The notes under the pieces are model-generated. The model searched no databases, was not told the DNA's origin, and was given only the letters and a program-made list of their open reading frames with translations. This document shows, piece by piece, positions 15,624 to 26,689 of a DNA stretch of 64,000 bases (the first letter of the stretch is position 1; each line of letters opens with the position of its first letter). Made by a program: the position numbers and the translations under genes. This stretch comes from Ancylobacter sonchi (lineage in GTDB: Bacteria > Pseudomonadota > Alphaproteobacteria > Rhizobiales > Xanthobacteraceae). The stretch covers positions 62,001 to 126,000 of the forward strand of contig NZ_JAHBGF010000019.1 in the NCBI RefSeq assembly GCF_018390695.1, read 5' to 3'.

Positions 15624-18288
15624 AGACTCGGTCCTGCGAAAGCAGCTCGGCGATCCGGTCGCGCGCTTCGACCAGCCTGGATTGCGCATCCGGCTCGGTC
15701 AGGTCGCGGATCACGCAGCGGGCGAACTCGAACCAGTCGCCGACGCATTGGCAGTAGGCCCGCAACTCGGGCGGCAGTCCGTCGATCCCCGACGGCCAGA
15801 CGACGATCGGCCGCAGCTTTGCCAGCGCTTCGAGCGTCTTGATCTTGAGCCCGGTGCCGGCCACCGCCGGATTCACCGCCAGCCGCGCCTGCCCATAGGC
15901 GTCGTCGAGATTGTCGACGTGACCGAGCCAGCGGACGTTCGGCTCATGGCCGGTCAGGGCTTCGCCGACGGAGCCGACGACATGGAATTCCGCGTCCGGT
16001 ACCGCCTTCAGCACCAGCGGCCAGGCGAAGCGGAGGAAGTCCTTCAGGCCCTTCCGGTTCATGTCGTTCGCCGAAGCGACCATCAAAGCGACGGGACGGC
16101 CGGCAATGCCGGCCTCCACCGGCGGGGGCGGCATGTCGACGCCGACGGTCAGAATGCGGGCTCCGGTGTTCAGCGCCCGCAGTTCCTCCGCCTCGTCGGG
16201 CTGGATCGCCAGCAGGATGTCGGCCGACTGGAGCAGTCGCCGCTCTTCCGCCGACGAAAGGGCGAGAGGGTCGGTGATGCCGAAGCGGACCACCTTGCTC
16301 ATCTTGGTCGAGAACACGTCGTGCGTGTCGACGATCTTGAGCGTGTCCTGCCGCAGGAGCGGAAAAACGCGCGCCATGAAGCCGTAATTGACCTGCACCA
16401 CCGATGGCTTGACGGTCGCGTCGATGGTCCGCAGCGTTTCAAGCAGCACGTCCGGGCAGAAGGTGCGCGTGATCGGCAGAAGCCGCGCGGCTTCCTCCTC
16501 CCTGTCCTCGCCGAGGCTCTGGGCGAAGTCTTCGACTTTCACGCCGTCCAGTGTGGCGAGGGCCGCCGCCAGATCGGAACGTGACAGGTGATGGCGCAGC
16601 TCGCCGTCTCGTCCGACCACGACGACGTTACGGTAGCGCTCGGCGAGCGCAATCGACTGCGCCTCCGACAGCCCGCCGCCCGGCAACGGGCAGACCAGCA
16701 GCGCGACGTCCCAGCCGATCGACTCGATCCAGGCGAGCAGCCGCTGGATGCGGTACTCGTTGCCCGCGCGCGGCGGATAGGGCGCGACATGGGAAAGGCA
16801 CACGAGCAGCGGACGCGTGCTCGGGGCCGGGGCCGGCGCGGCACTGCGCAGCGGCTTCAGGCGGATCACCGCGCCGACCACCGCATCGTGGTCCTCGATA
16901 GTGGGCAGCGGAGCTGTGCCCGGCGTGGCGATGCTCTCGGCGCCGGTCCCTTTTTCCGGCCGTTGGCGCTTCAGCTTTCGTCGGTATTTCTCGACGTGCC
17001 GGTTGTCCCGCAGCTTGGCCCGAATGGAGGCACCGATCCACTTGAACAGGTTGGATGCCCTGGTCCACGCCGATTCGTCCTTCGCACCCCTGAGGCGGGC
17101 GAGGGCGGCGAGCAACCCCTGACGCCAGTCCTGGCTCTGCCGACGGTGCTCGCGCTCCACCGCGAGATCGTGGAGGGCGGCGGCCAGTTCGGAATGCTGC
17201 TCGGCGATGAGCGTCTCGAGTTGAGCCCTGTGCTGCTCGTCCTCCACCCGGCTCCGGATGATGTCGTCCCTTTGCGCTTCGGCGGCCTGGCGCGCGGCAA
17301 TCTCGCGCTGGAGCCCCTCTCGCAGGACGTCGATCTCGTCGAGCCGCGCCCGGTGCTCAACGGCATTCACGACGGTGCCCCCGCCCTTGGCGGCGGCGCC
17401 GGTCCGCAGGATCTCGTCGAAATATTGCGGCTTCTGCAGCAGGCCGTAGGCGAGGTCGTCGAGCGTCGCCAGCTCGAACAACTGCCAGGCGGGATCCACC
17501 AGCGCCTTCACCTTGTCGGCAAGCTCCGGCGGAACCGCGATCAGGCCGGCTTCGCGGGCATTGCCGAAAATGTTCCGGTCGGCGTGCTCGAAGTTGTCGG
17601 GGTTGAAGGCATCGACCACGTGCAGGAAGAGCGAATAGCCGAAGGAGGTCAGCAGCGCGAAGCTGCGCGCAGCATCCGACAGGCTGTTGCACTCCGCATA
17701 GATGACGGGCTTCAGCCGGGCGATCGTGTCCCTCGCGCCATCGAGGGCGGAGTCCTCGGCGCCCTCCACATCGAGCTTGATGAAGTCGCAGCGGCCGAGC
17801 TCCAAGGAGTCGATGGTCACGACCGTCGCTACGTCGACTTCCCCCGAGGTGCCGGTTCCGCCCTCATAGATGGTGAGGGAGCCGAAATTGATCGGAGCGC
17901 CCACATTCATCGGCGCCAACTGGATGTCCCCGAGACGGGAACCCACGGCCGCGTTGTGGATCCGGACATTGATCCGATGATTGTGGCGAACATTCTCCTC
18001 GAGCAGCGCAAAGGAGGCGGCTTGCGGTTCGAAGGAGAGGACGTGGCCGTCCGGCCCGACCATCTCCGAGAACGCCAGCGCATGGGTGCCGATGAAGCCG
18101 CCGACATCGAGCACCGTGCCGCCGGACGGTATGAAGTGGTGGAAGAGACGCAGCTCGTTCTCGGCCCACTCGCCATAGAGGCGCAGCGCGGCGCCGATCA
18201 CCGTGTCGTTGGCGAAGAAGCGCATCGTCCCGTGGCGGCCATGGACGCTCTCGGTGAATATGTCGTGCCGATCCGGGTCGACCATCAT
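15586..18288 (-). CDS. FkbM-type methyltransferase fused through a coiled coil to a GT4-like glycosyltransferase
   Basis: 900 aa. Residues about 45-230 form an FkbM SAM methyltransferase (GGTVLDVGGFIGTHALAF, FEPQAASFALLEEN, DFIKLDVEGAE). About 305-390 is a charged, Ala/Glu/Arg-rich probable coiled coil. About 480-900 is a GT-B glycosyltransferase (CLSHVAPYPPRAGNEYRI at the N-domain, then MVASANDMNRKGL, VRWLGHVDNL, and AGTGLKIKTLEALA of the donor domain). It would both methylate and extend a surface glycan in the cytoplasm. It lies between two other glycan genes transcribed in the same direction. No strong ribosome binding site; ATG 18285 is an alternative start. Confidence 0.82.
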   Translation of the reverse strand: MMVDPDRHDIFTESVHGRHGTMRFFANDTVIGAALRLYGEWAENELRLFHHFIPSGGTVLDVGGFIGTHALAFSEMVGPDGHVLSFEPQAASFALLEENVRHNHRINVRIHNAAVGSRLGDIQLAPMNVGAPINFGSLTIYEGGTGTSGEVDVATVVTIDSLELGRCDFIKLDVEGAEDSALDGARDTIARLKPVIYAECNSLSDAARSFALLTSFGYSLFLHVVDAFNPDNFEHADRNIFGNAREAGLIAVPPELADKVKALVDPAWQLFELATLDDLAYGLLQKPQYFDEILRTGAAAKGGGTVVNAVEHRARLDEIDVLREGLQREIAARQAAEAQRDDIIRSRVEDEQHRAQLETLIAEQHSELAAALHDLAVEREHRRQSQDWRQGLLAALARLRGAKDESAWTRASNLFKWIGASIRAKLRDNRHVEKYRRKLKRQRPEKGTGAESIATPGTAPLPTIEDHDAVVGAVIRLKPLRSAAPAPAPSTRPLLVCLSHVAPYPPRAGNEYRIQRLLAWIESIGWDVALLVCPLPGGGLSEAQSIALAERYRNVVVVGRDGELRHHLSRSDLAAALATLDGVKVEDFAQSLGEDREEEAARLLPITRTFCPDVLLETLRTIDATVKPSVVQVNYGFMARVFPLLRQDTLKIVDTHDVFSTKMSKVVRFGITDPLALSSAEERRLLQSADILLAIQPDEAEELRALNTGARILTVGVDMPPPPVEAGIAGRPVALMVASANDMNRKGLKDFLRFAWPLVLKAVPDAEFHVVGSVGEALTGHEPNVRWLGHVDNLDDAYGQARLAVNPAVAGTGLKIKTLEALAKLRPIVVWPSGIDGLPPELRAYCQCVGDWFEFARCVIRDLTEPDAQSRLVEARDRIAELLSQDRVYAEFGTLLKNRR

Positions 18289-18311
18289 TTCGTTCCGACT
18301 TTTGCGACGGT

Positions 18312-20174
18312 TCAGCGGGTCAGCAGGGCATCGCGTGCCAGCCAGCGCCGGCCGTCAAACGCTGCCATCATCTGCTGCGTCGCGTCGAGCATCTTGCGGG
18401 CGCAATCCTTCCAGTCCGGCTCGATGCCGCCCTCCGTCGATTGCGGCTTGGCCGGCGCGGTGGGCCGGCTGTCGTGCAGGGCCTCGCCGACCGCCGCGAC
18501 CAGTTCGGTGTCGAGACGGAAGGAGCGGATCAGTTCCGGCCGCGATGTCAGTTGGGCGAGCTCCGACCACAACGGGCAGTCCCGCACGATGACAGTCTTG
18601 CCATAGGCGAGCGCCTCCGCAACCGGCAGGCCGAACCCTTCATAGTGCGAGGGAAACACGATCGCGGTGGCGTCGGCGAACAGCGCCGCCATCCGGCCGG
18701 CCGAGATATGGCCGCTTTCCATCGCACGGACATTGCGTGCCGGCACCTCCTTCACGCCGACCGAGACGATCTGCGTGTAGGGGAAGGCCTCGGCCAGCGT
18801 CGCCAGCGTCGGGACGATGTCCTTGTGGTCGTAATCGTTGCCGATCACCGCCAGATAGGGCTCGCCGGCTCGCTCCGACGGGTCGGGCTCGCGCACGATG
18901 TCGGCCGGGGCCATGCTGTGATGCGTGACCACCAGCGGGATGCGGGGATCCGGATCGAACCGGAACACGTAACGGTCGCGGCTGTAGGCCGAGTTGAAGA
19001 AGATGGTGTCGGCCATCTGGCCCAGCACCCTCCAGGTCCGGTCGAGGCCAGGGAGAGCGGCGTAGATGATGTCCCAGGCGATCGTGTCGAGCATGTTGAA
19101 CATGACGAGCCCCGCCGCCGCGTGCAGATCGCGGACGGCATCGACCGACCAGGGCTGGTTCAGCAGGATGGCCGCCAGGAACCCGTCCTTGGGGGCATCG
19201 TGCTGGATCTCGAATTGGGGGAACGTCGCCGCCAGCTTGTGAAAGGCGGCGGCGCGTGCCGACGCCAGCACGGTGATGGCGAACCCGGTATCGCCCAATT
19301 GCTGGAAGCCGCGCAGGAAGCCCAGCACGCAGGCCGCCGTTCCGTTGAACGAGGGCGGCATTCCCCGGCAATCCAGCAGGAGGCGGGGGCGGCCTTCCGG
19401 CGAAAAGGCCGTCGACAGGAGCAATTCGAGCCGGCGTTCCGGCATGCCGCGCAACATGTCGCGCCGCCGGTCGCCGTCGGAGCGCGGCACCGGCCCGGCA
19501 TATGTCTCGGCGAGGGGCGGATAGAGCTCGGCCGCCGTGGACGGCCACGGCACCACGATCCGATTGCAGATCAGATTGCGGAAGCCACGCCGGCGAAGCC
19601 CCCGCAACAGCTCGGCATAGGCGTCGTCCAGCGTCGCGGCCGTCAGGCCGGGTGCGGCGGCCGCGCCGCGCGGCGTCAGCAGGAAAAGCGCCGAAAGACA
19701 TTCCGGCGCGACATAGTAGTCGGGAACGAAGCCGGCGACCGGCACCGGCAGGGAGGAGTCGCTTCCGCCCGGCAGCTCGAACAGGATGCGCGACCTGGCG
19801 TCGGAAAAGCGCGGCTGCACCATGCCGATCATCGGGTCGCGCTCGGCCTGCTCGACCAGCGCGCAGAGGCTCTGGTTGCGCCACGGCCAGTCGCCGATGA
19901 TGACGGCGAGCGCCCGTCCGCTCGCGGCGGCGTCGGCGATGGCCGCGGCAAGCGCCTGCACCGGCTCGCGGAAGGTGCGCGCCGGCGCGAGGTCGTGGCC
20001 CGACACATTCTGTGGCAGGGCCAGCGTCACGCGCCGATCCGCGCCGAACAGGCCTTCCTCGCGTTCCAGCTGGCGCAGACGCGCGGCAAAATCGACGTCT
20101 TTCCGACCGACCCCGGTGAGGTCCATGAAGATGTCGAACGACGGCGTCTGTTTCATCTGGCGATCGGTATGCAT
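18312..20174 (-). CDS. Large glycosyltransferase with C-terminal GT4 domain
   Basis: 620 aa if started at ATG 20174; ATG 20156 and ATG 20297 are alternatives and none has a good ribosome binding site. The N-terminal 270 residues (FDIFMDLTGVGRKDVDFAAR, GDWPWRNQSLCALVEQAE) are unlike the C-terminal part. They may be a second, degenerate transferase or binding domain. The C-terminal 350 residues are a GT4-like fold with FNSAYSRDRY, AVIGNDYDHKDIVP and the donor-site motif FPSHYEGFGLPVAEALAYGK. It is the first gene of the three-gene glycan set. Confidence 0.78.
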   Translation of the reverse strand: MHTDRQMKQTPSFDIFMDLTGVGRKDVDFAARLRQLEREEGLFGADRRVTLALPQNVSGHDLAPARTFREPVQALAAAIADAAASGRALAVIIGDWPWRNQSLCALVEQAERDPMIGMVQPRFSDARSRILFELPGGSDSSLPVPVAGFVPDYYVAPECLSALFLLTPRGAAAAPGLTAATLDDAYAELLRGLRRRGFRNLICNRIVVPWPSTAAELYPPLAETYAGPVPRSDGDRRRDMLRGMPERRLELLLSTAFSPEGRPRLLLDCRGMPPSFNGTAACVLGFLRGFQQLGDTGFAITVLASARAAAFHKLAATFPQFEIQHDAPKDGFLAAILLNQPWSVDAVRDLHAAAGLVMFNMLDTIAWDIIYAALPGLDRTWRVLGQMADTIFFNSAYSRDRYVFRFDPDPRIPLVVTHHSMAPADIVREPDPSERAGEPYLAVIGNDYDHKDIVPTLATLAEAFPYTQIVSVGVKEVPARNVRAMESGHISAGRMAALFADATAIVFPSHYEGFGLPVAEALAYGKTVIVRDCPLWSELAQLTSRPELIRSFRLDTELVAAVGEALHDSRPTAPAKPQSTEGGIEPDWKDCARKMLDATQQMMAAFDGRRWLARDALLTR

Positions 20175-20340
20175 GGGAGAGCCATGTCGAGCCACGCGCC
20201 GGACCGGCGAGGTCTCCGCTTCTGTGCGGGAAAGGGGCGATGCGACGCTGACCCGCTCTGCGCTCGTCGAAACACGTTCGGGGATGAGACTCTTCATCTC
20301 CGCCGCGAACACGCTCGGTTGCCGCGCCCGCAACGATGAT

Positions 20341-20507
20341 CTGGCAGTCCAACGGAAGGTGTAGCTTCCGTGATCAGTCGCTCGTGCCGGCCATTCGGCG
20401 AGTACATCATCTCGAAACTTTATCCTGCCTCTAAAGCCGACTCAATGACAGGGCGGATAGCTCCACGTTTGCCGAGCCTTATGAGGAGTATTCTAATTGT
20501 TCTCAAG
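20341..20507. other. Intergenic region without a supported gene
   Basis: Together with bases back to 20175 this is the upstream region of the glycan genes. It is less GC-rich than its surroundings (runs such as ACTTTATCC and TATTCTAATTG) and presumably contains their promoter. I could not assign a clear -35/-10 pair. Confidence 0.4.
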
Positions 20508-20539
20508 AGGCATCAGGGAAAGGGTTTTTCCGGATGCCT
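20508..20539 (-). terminator. Hairpin downstream of the small membrane protein gene
   Basis: AGGCATC (20508-20514) pairs with GATGCCT (20533-20539), and GGAAA pairs with TTTCC inside, giving about 12 base pairs with a small internal bulge. It lies about 11 bases beyond the stop of the leftward gene at 20550. No clear T-tract follows in the leftward direction. Confidence 0.5.
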
Positions 20540-20549
20540 GTCCACGTCG

Positions 20550-20738
20550 CTATTCCCGCATGATCGGCGCGACGCCGGGCCCGACGGCGATCTCGTCGCT
20601 GACGAAGCCGAGTACGGCGAGCACCAGCAGCACGATCACCAGCACGCCGATGAGGCCACGCAGCCCATAGGCCCGGTGCCCGGCATAGCCCCCGCCCAGC
20701 AGTATCAGGATCAGGATCAGCACGATGATCGTCAGCAT
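20550..20738 (-). CDS. Small two-helix membrane protein, DUF3309-like
   Basis: 62 aa from ATG 20738 with GGAGGG just upstream; the longer frame to 20792 would bury its promoter. Two hydrophobic helices (LTIIVLILILILLGGG and GLIGVLVIVLLVLAVLGFV) flank a short basic loop GHRAYGLRG. The arrangement resembles DUF3309 proteins, small membrane proteins widespread in alphaproteobacteria. A good EcfG-type promoter candidate sits at the right distance upstream. Confidence 0.75.
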   Translation of the reverse strand: MLTIIVLILILILLGGGYAGHRAYGLRGLIGVLVIVLLVLAVLGFVSDEIAVGPGVAPIMRE

Positions 20739-20763
20739 GGCAGCCCTCCGCCTCTCGTCTGTG

Positions 20764-20789
20764 AATGCCGGATGGCAGGGGTGGGTTCC
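20764..20789 (-). promoter_or_regulatory. Candidate EcfG-type stress promoter, GGAAC-N17-CATT
   Basis: Reading leftward, GGAAC (20789-20785) is followed after 17 bases by CATT (20767-20764), one mismatch from the alphaproteobacterial EcfG consensus GGAAC-N16/17-CGTT. Predicted transcription would start near 20757, giving a leader of about 19 bases containing the ribosome binding site of the gene at 20738. Confidence 0.5.
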
Positions 20790-20891
20790 CACTCATTCTG
20801 GCCGTTGCGAAGCCGGCCGATTGCGCGGATAGTCCCGCCCGGCGTCGTCCGGCGCCTTCCCGATCAAGCGCAGTACGGTGGTATCGCGGGC

Positions 20892-22061
20892 ATGGTGGAC
20901 CAGAATGCGGCCATTCTGGTGGTCGACGACGTGGCTGAGAATCGCGACCTGCTGGCCCGTCGCCTGCGCCGGCTCGGCTTGAGCCGCATCGACGAGGCCG
21001 CCAATGGCCACGAGGCGCTGGCGGCCATCGCCAAGACGCCCTACGACCTCGTGCTGCTCGACATCATGATGCCGGAGCTCGACGGTTTCGGCGTTCTGGA
21101 GGCGTTGCGCCGCGACGGCCGGTTGAACGAGCTGCCGGTGATCGTGGTCTCCGCGCTCAACGAGCTCGACCCGGTGGTGCGCTGCATCGAGCTCGGCGCC
21201 GACGACTTCATCTTCAAGCCCTTCAATCCGACGCTGCTGCGGGCCCGCGTGCTCGCCACGCTGGAGAAGAAGGTGCTGCGCGACCGCACCCGCGACGAGC
21301 TCAAGCGCAAGCAGGCCGAGCTGAACGAGGCGCGCACGCTGCAGCTCGCCCTGGTGCCGCCGCCCTTCGACGGCGAGGCGGCGGGGCGGCAGATCGCCGT
21401 CGCGGCGTTGCTGGAGCCGGCGAAGGAAGTCGGCGGCGATCTCGTCGACTACTTCTTCGTCGGCGACGACCAGATCGTGCTGGCGCTTGGCGACGTCTCC
21501 GACAAGGGAGCCGGCGCGGCGCTGATGATGGCGCGCACCCATGCCCTGTTCCGCGCGCTCGCCGCGCGGCCCGACGCGCCGGAGCTGTTCGCCGATCCGG
21601 CGCGGGCGGTCGGGCTGGTCAACGAGGCGCTGGCGCGCGGCAATGCCAGCTGCATGTTCGTCACCTTCGCGCTGGTCAGCGTCGATCTCGCCACCGGCGC
21701 GCTCGCCTATGTGCGGGCCGGCCATGTGCCGCCTTATCTCGCGCGCACCGACGGCTCGGTCGCGCGCCTCGGCGGCGGAGGCGGGCCGGCGCTGGGCATC
21801 GTCGAGGGCTTCGCCTACCGGGCGGACCATGCCGAGCTTACGCCGGGCGACCGCCTGCTCATCGTGACCGACGGCTTCACCGAGGCGCAGGACCGCGCCG
21901 GCACGCTCTATGGCGAAGCGCCGATCGGCGAGCTGCTGGCCGCCGGCGCGGGCGGGCAGGACTGCCTGCGGTCGCTGGTCGAGGCGGTGCGTGCCTTCGA
22001 GGCCGGCGAGCCGCCATCGGACGACATGGCGGCCATCCTTCTGACGTTCGACGTGATCTAG
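20892..22061 (+). CDS. Response regulator with SpoIIE-type PP2C phosphatase output (RsbU-like)
   Basis: 389 aa from ATG 20892. Residues 8-125 form a receiver (LVVDD, phospho-acceptor Asp in LLDIMMP, Lys in FIFKPF). A short helical linker (RDELKRKQAELNEA) leads to a PP2C SpoIIE domain at about 170-389, with metal-binding motifs EVGGDLVDYF, ALGDVSDKGAGAALMMA, VTDGFTEAQ and PSDDMAAILL. Such proteins dephosphorylate a STAS anti-anti-sigma factor when phosphorylated. The STAS protein at 27190 and the RsbW-like ATPase at 26735 are plausible partners. It is the first gene of a three-gene signalling operon. Confidence 0.9.
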   Translation: MVDQNAAILVVDDVAENRDLLARRLRRLGLSRIDEAANGHEALAAIAKTPYDLVLLDIMMPELDGFGVLEALRRDGRLNELPVIVVSALNELDPVVRCIELGADDFIFKPFNPTLLRARVLATLEKKVLRDRTRDELKRKQAELNEARTLQLALVPPPFDGEAAGRQIAVAALLEPAKEVGGDLVDYFFVGDDQIVLALGDVSDKGAGAALMMARTHALFRALAARPDAPELFADPARAVGLVNEALARGNASCMFVTFALVSVDLATGALAYVRAGHVPPYLARTDGSVARLGGGGGPALGIVEGFAYRADHAELTPGDRLLIVTDGFTEAQDRAGTLYGEAPIGELLAAGAGGQDCLRSLVEAVRAFEAGEPPSDDMAAILLTFDVI

Positions 22062-22114
22062 CCGGAATCGCCATTCGCCTCGGGGCGGCTGGCGCAATGT
22101 GTGGGGGAATGCAG

Positions 22115-24493
<2,379 letters not shown>

Positions 24494-24498
24494 CGGGC

Positions 24499-24870
24499 AT
24501 GGCGACGATTCTCCTCGTCGAGGACAACGAGTTGAACCGCGACATGCTCTCGCGGCGTCTGATGCGCAACGGCTTCGAAGTGCTGCTGGCGGTGGACGGG
24601 CAGCAGGGCGTCGACCTCGCCACCTCCCGCCGGCCCGATCTCATCCTGATGGATATGAGCCTGCCGGTGCTGGATGGCTGGGAGGCGACGCGGCGGGTGA
24701 AGGCCGACCCGCAGACCGCTGCGATTCCCGTTATTGCCCTGACCGCCCACGCGATGGAACAGGACCGGCAGGCGGCGATGGCGGCCGGCTGCGACGATTT
24801 CGACACCAAGCCGGTCGAACTACCGCGGCTGATGGAGAAGATCCGGGCGCTGCTGGCGTCGGCCGGATGA
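24499..24870 (+). CDS. Single-domain response regulator, DivK-like
   Basis: 123 aa, a lone receiver: acidic pocket LLVEDNELNRD, acceptor Asp in LILMDMSLPV, Thr in IALTAHAM and Lys in DTKPVE. The sequence matches DivK-type receivers, which act by binding kinases or other proteins rather than DNA. It begins 5 bases after the hybrid kinase stop. A second phosphate sink or diffusible messenger of that kinase is the likely role; it need not be the cell-cycle DivK itself. Confidence 0.88.
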   Translation: MATILLVEDNELNRDMLSRRLMRNGFEVLLAVDGQQGVDLATSRRPDLILMDMSLPVLDGWEATRRVKADPQTAAIPVIALTAHAMEQDRQAAMAAGCDDFDTKPVELPRLMEKIRALLASAG

Positions 24871-24874
24871 CCTG

Positions 24875-24911
24875 TTGTCGCGAAACTGACCGCTTGTCAT
24901 CAAACTGTCAT
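24875..24911 (+). promoter_or_regulatory. Pho box (tandem PhoB-binding repeats)
   Basis: TTGTCAT (24894-24900), a 4-base spacer CAAA, then CTGTCAT (24905-24911): 7-base direct repeats at an 11-base period, as in the PhoB consensus CTGTCATnnnnCTGTCAT. A weaker copy, TTGTCGC-GAAA-CTGACCG (24875-24892), lies directly upstream. The downstream gene encodes a phosphate transporter, which makes PhoB control very plausible. Confidence 0.75.
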
Positions 24912-24922
24912 TGCGAGCCGCT

Positions 24923-24948
24923 GGAACAGGGCGGCAAGCGCGGGCGTT
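24923..24948 (+). promoter_or_regulatory. Candidate EcfG-type promoter, GGAAC-N17-CGTT
   Basis: GGAAC at 24923-24927 and CGTT at 24945-24948, separated by 17 bases, match the alphaproteobacterial general-stress consensus exactly. It lies between the Pho box and the Na/Pi cotransporter start at 25018. The transcript would have a leader of about 60 bases. Confidence 0.5.
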
Positions 24949-25017
24949 TCGTTAGCCCTGCCGTCCGTCGTCGAGGAAACTGAATGCCTTTCTCTTATCT
25001 GCGGGGTCGCTGAGCGT

Positions 25018-26598
25018 ATGGCGACTCTGGCGCTGCTGCTCAGCGGCCTTGGCCTGTTCTTCATCGGCGTGCGTTCCCTGTCCGCCAATCTGGTGCCGCT
25101 GGTCGGCCGGCGCGGCCGTGCCGCGTTTTCCCGCGCCCTGCGCGGGCCGCTGAGCGTGGCGCTGAGCGGCACCGTCGCCGGCATCATCACCCAGAGCTCG
25201 ACGGCGGTGTCGTGGATCATCGTGTCGTTCGTGCGCGGCGGCGTGCTGCCGGCCGGCCCGGCACTGGGCGCACCGAACTGGGCGAATGTCGGCACCGCGC
25301 TGCTGCCGCTGATCGTCGCCATCGACACCTCGACGGCGGCGGGGGTGGTGATCGGCCTCGGCGGCTTCATCACCTATTTCAAGCTCGCCCGTGGCGACCG
25401 CATGCGCCATGTCGTGGAGGCGGCGCTGGGGGCGGGGCTGCTGCTGTTCGGCATGCACCTGGTCTCGGTCGCGGTAGGGCCGATCCGCGACGAGCTGATG
25501 CACAATCCGTGGTGGGAGGTCGCGCTCGAGCATCCTTTGCTGCTGGCGCTGATCGGCTTCGGTTTCTCGGTGGCGGCGCAATCATCCTCGGTCGCGGCGG
25601 CGATCGCTGTCGCCGCCGTGGGCGGCGGGTTGCTCGACCTCGGCTCGGCGCTGCCGCTGGTCGCCGGCGCCAATGCCGCCGGCATGCTCAACAACGCGCT
25701 GATGGTGCCGGGCGAGACCATGGCCGGGCGGGCGATCTTCGCCATTCAGGTGGTGCAGAAGGGAGCCGGCTCGCTGCTGCTGGCGGCGCTGAGCGTCGCC
25801 GTCGCCGTCTTTCCCGGCGCCTTCGACAGCGTGTTGCCGGCGGATGGCGACACGCGGGCGCAGATCGCGGTGATCTTCCTGCTGGCACAGATCGGCGGCG
25901 CCTTCATCGCCGCGCTGGCGCAGGGCGCGACCTGCCGGCTGCTGGAACGCATGCTGCCGGCCAGCCCGGCCGAGGCACTGGCGCAGCCGGCCTTCCTGCT
26001 GCGGGAATCGCTGTCCGATCCTGCCGCCGCGCTCGACCTGACCGTCCGCGAACTGGCGCGCCTCGCCGACCGGCTGCCGATGATGCTCGACAAGGTGCGC
26101 GAGGAGGCGGATCTGGCGACGCCTCCGCCGGCGACGCTGCGCGTGGCGGGCGTCGCCCTTGCCGGCAGCGTCAAGGCCTATCTCGCTGCCCTGCTGGACG
26201 GCCAGATGAGTCGGCGGCAGGTCGCGGTGGCCCTGCTGCTGGACGATGCGTCGATGAATGTCAGCGCCCTGCACGAGGCGCTGGGCGAGTTCGCCGAGGT
26301 GGCCGGACCGACACAGGCGCTGCCGACCGCCCGCCGGCTCATCGAGGCGCTGCACGCGCTGCTCGGCGCGGTGGCCGAGCATGGCGAAAGCCTCGGCGCC
26401 GATGACCCGGAGCTGGTGCTCAGCCTGCTCGGGCACCGGGACCAGGTGATGGAGGCGCTGCGCCACCGGCTGTCCGAGCAGCATGCGCTCACGCCGACGC
26501 AGCAGGACGCGCTGTTCCGCATGACCATCCTGTTCGAGCGCATCGTCTGGCTGGCGCGCCAGCTGGTGAACAGCCTGACCCAGGCGCACCGGGCCTGA
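25018..26598 (+). CDS. Na/Pi cotransporter family protein with C-terminal PhoU-like domain
   Basis: 526 aa. The N-terminal 320 residues are an inverted-repeat membrane domain with the duplicated family signature: IITQSSTAVSWIIV (about residue 58) and VAAQSSSVAAAIAV (about residue 183). Residues about 340-526 are soluble and helical, matching the PhoU-like (DUF47-type) tail of NptA/YjbB proteins. It should move phosphate across the inner membrane; related proteins can import or export it. The first helix begins right at the start codon, and the ribosome binding site is poor. A Pho box and an EcfG-like promoter lie upstream. Confidence 0.87.
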   Translation: MATLALLLSGLGLFFIGVRSLSANLVPLVGRRGRAAFSRALRGPLSVALSGTVAGIITQSSTAVSWIIVSFVRGGVLPAGPALGAPNWANVGTALLPLIVAIDTSTAAGVVIGLGGFITYFKLARGDRMRHVVEAALGAGLLLFGMHLVSVAVGPIRDELMHNPWWEVALEHPLLLALIGFGFSVAAQSSSVAAAIAVAAVGGGLLDLGSALPLVAGANAAGMLNNALMVPGETMAGRAIFAIQVVQKGAGSLLLAALSVAVAVFPGAFDSVLPADGDTRAQIAVIFLLAQIGGAFIAALAQGATCRLLERMLPASPAEALAQPAFLLRESLSDPAAALDLTVRELARLADRLPMMLDKVREEADLATPPPATLRVAGVALAGSVKAYLAALLDGQMSRRQVAVALLLDDASMNVSALHEALGEFAEVAGPTQALPTARRLIEALHALLGAVAEHGESLGADDPELVLSLLGHRDQVMEALRHRLSEQHALTPTQQDALFRMTILFERIVWLARQLVNSLTQAHRA

Positions 26599-26630
26599 CG
26601 GCCGATCCCGCCGGCGGCCGCGGGCGGCGG

Positions 26631-26676
26631 CCTGGAGCCTTTCCGGTGAACTCCGGTTCGCCGGAAAGGCTCCAGG
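26631..26676. terminator. Perfect 16-bp inverted repeat between convergent genes
   Basis: CCTGGAGCCTTTCCGG (26631-26646) and its exact complement CCGGAAAGGCTCCAGG (26661-26676) enclose 14 bases that themselves fold (GAAC with GTTC). It sits between the convergent transporter and RsbW-like genes, so it is a likely bidirectional terminator. Confidence 0.6.
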
Positions 26677-26689
26677 GTCTTGTTCGGAC

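Noticed and set aside
16588-18606. A 672-codon open frame antisense to the FkbM-glycosyltransferase fusion
   Set aside because: No domain pattern; the sense protein has intact SAM-binding and transferase motifs along its whole length.
18441-20339. A 632-codon open frame antisense to the GT4 glycosyltransferase
   Set aside because: Composition typical of a complementary-strand shadow of a GC-rich gene; no start signal.
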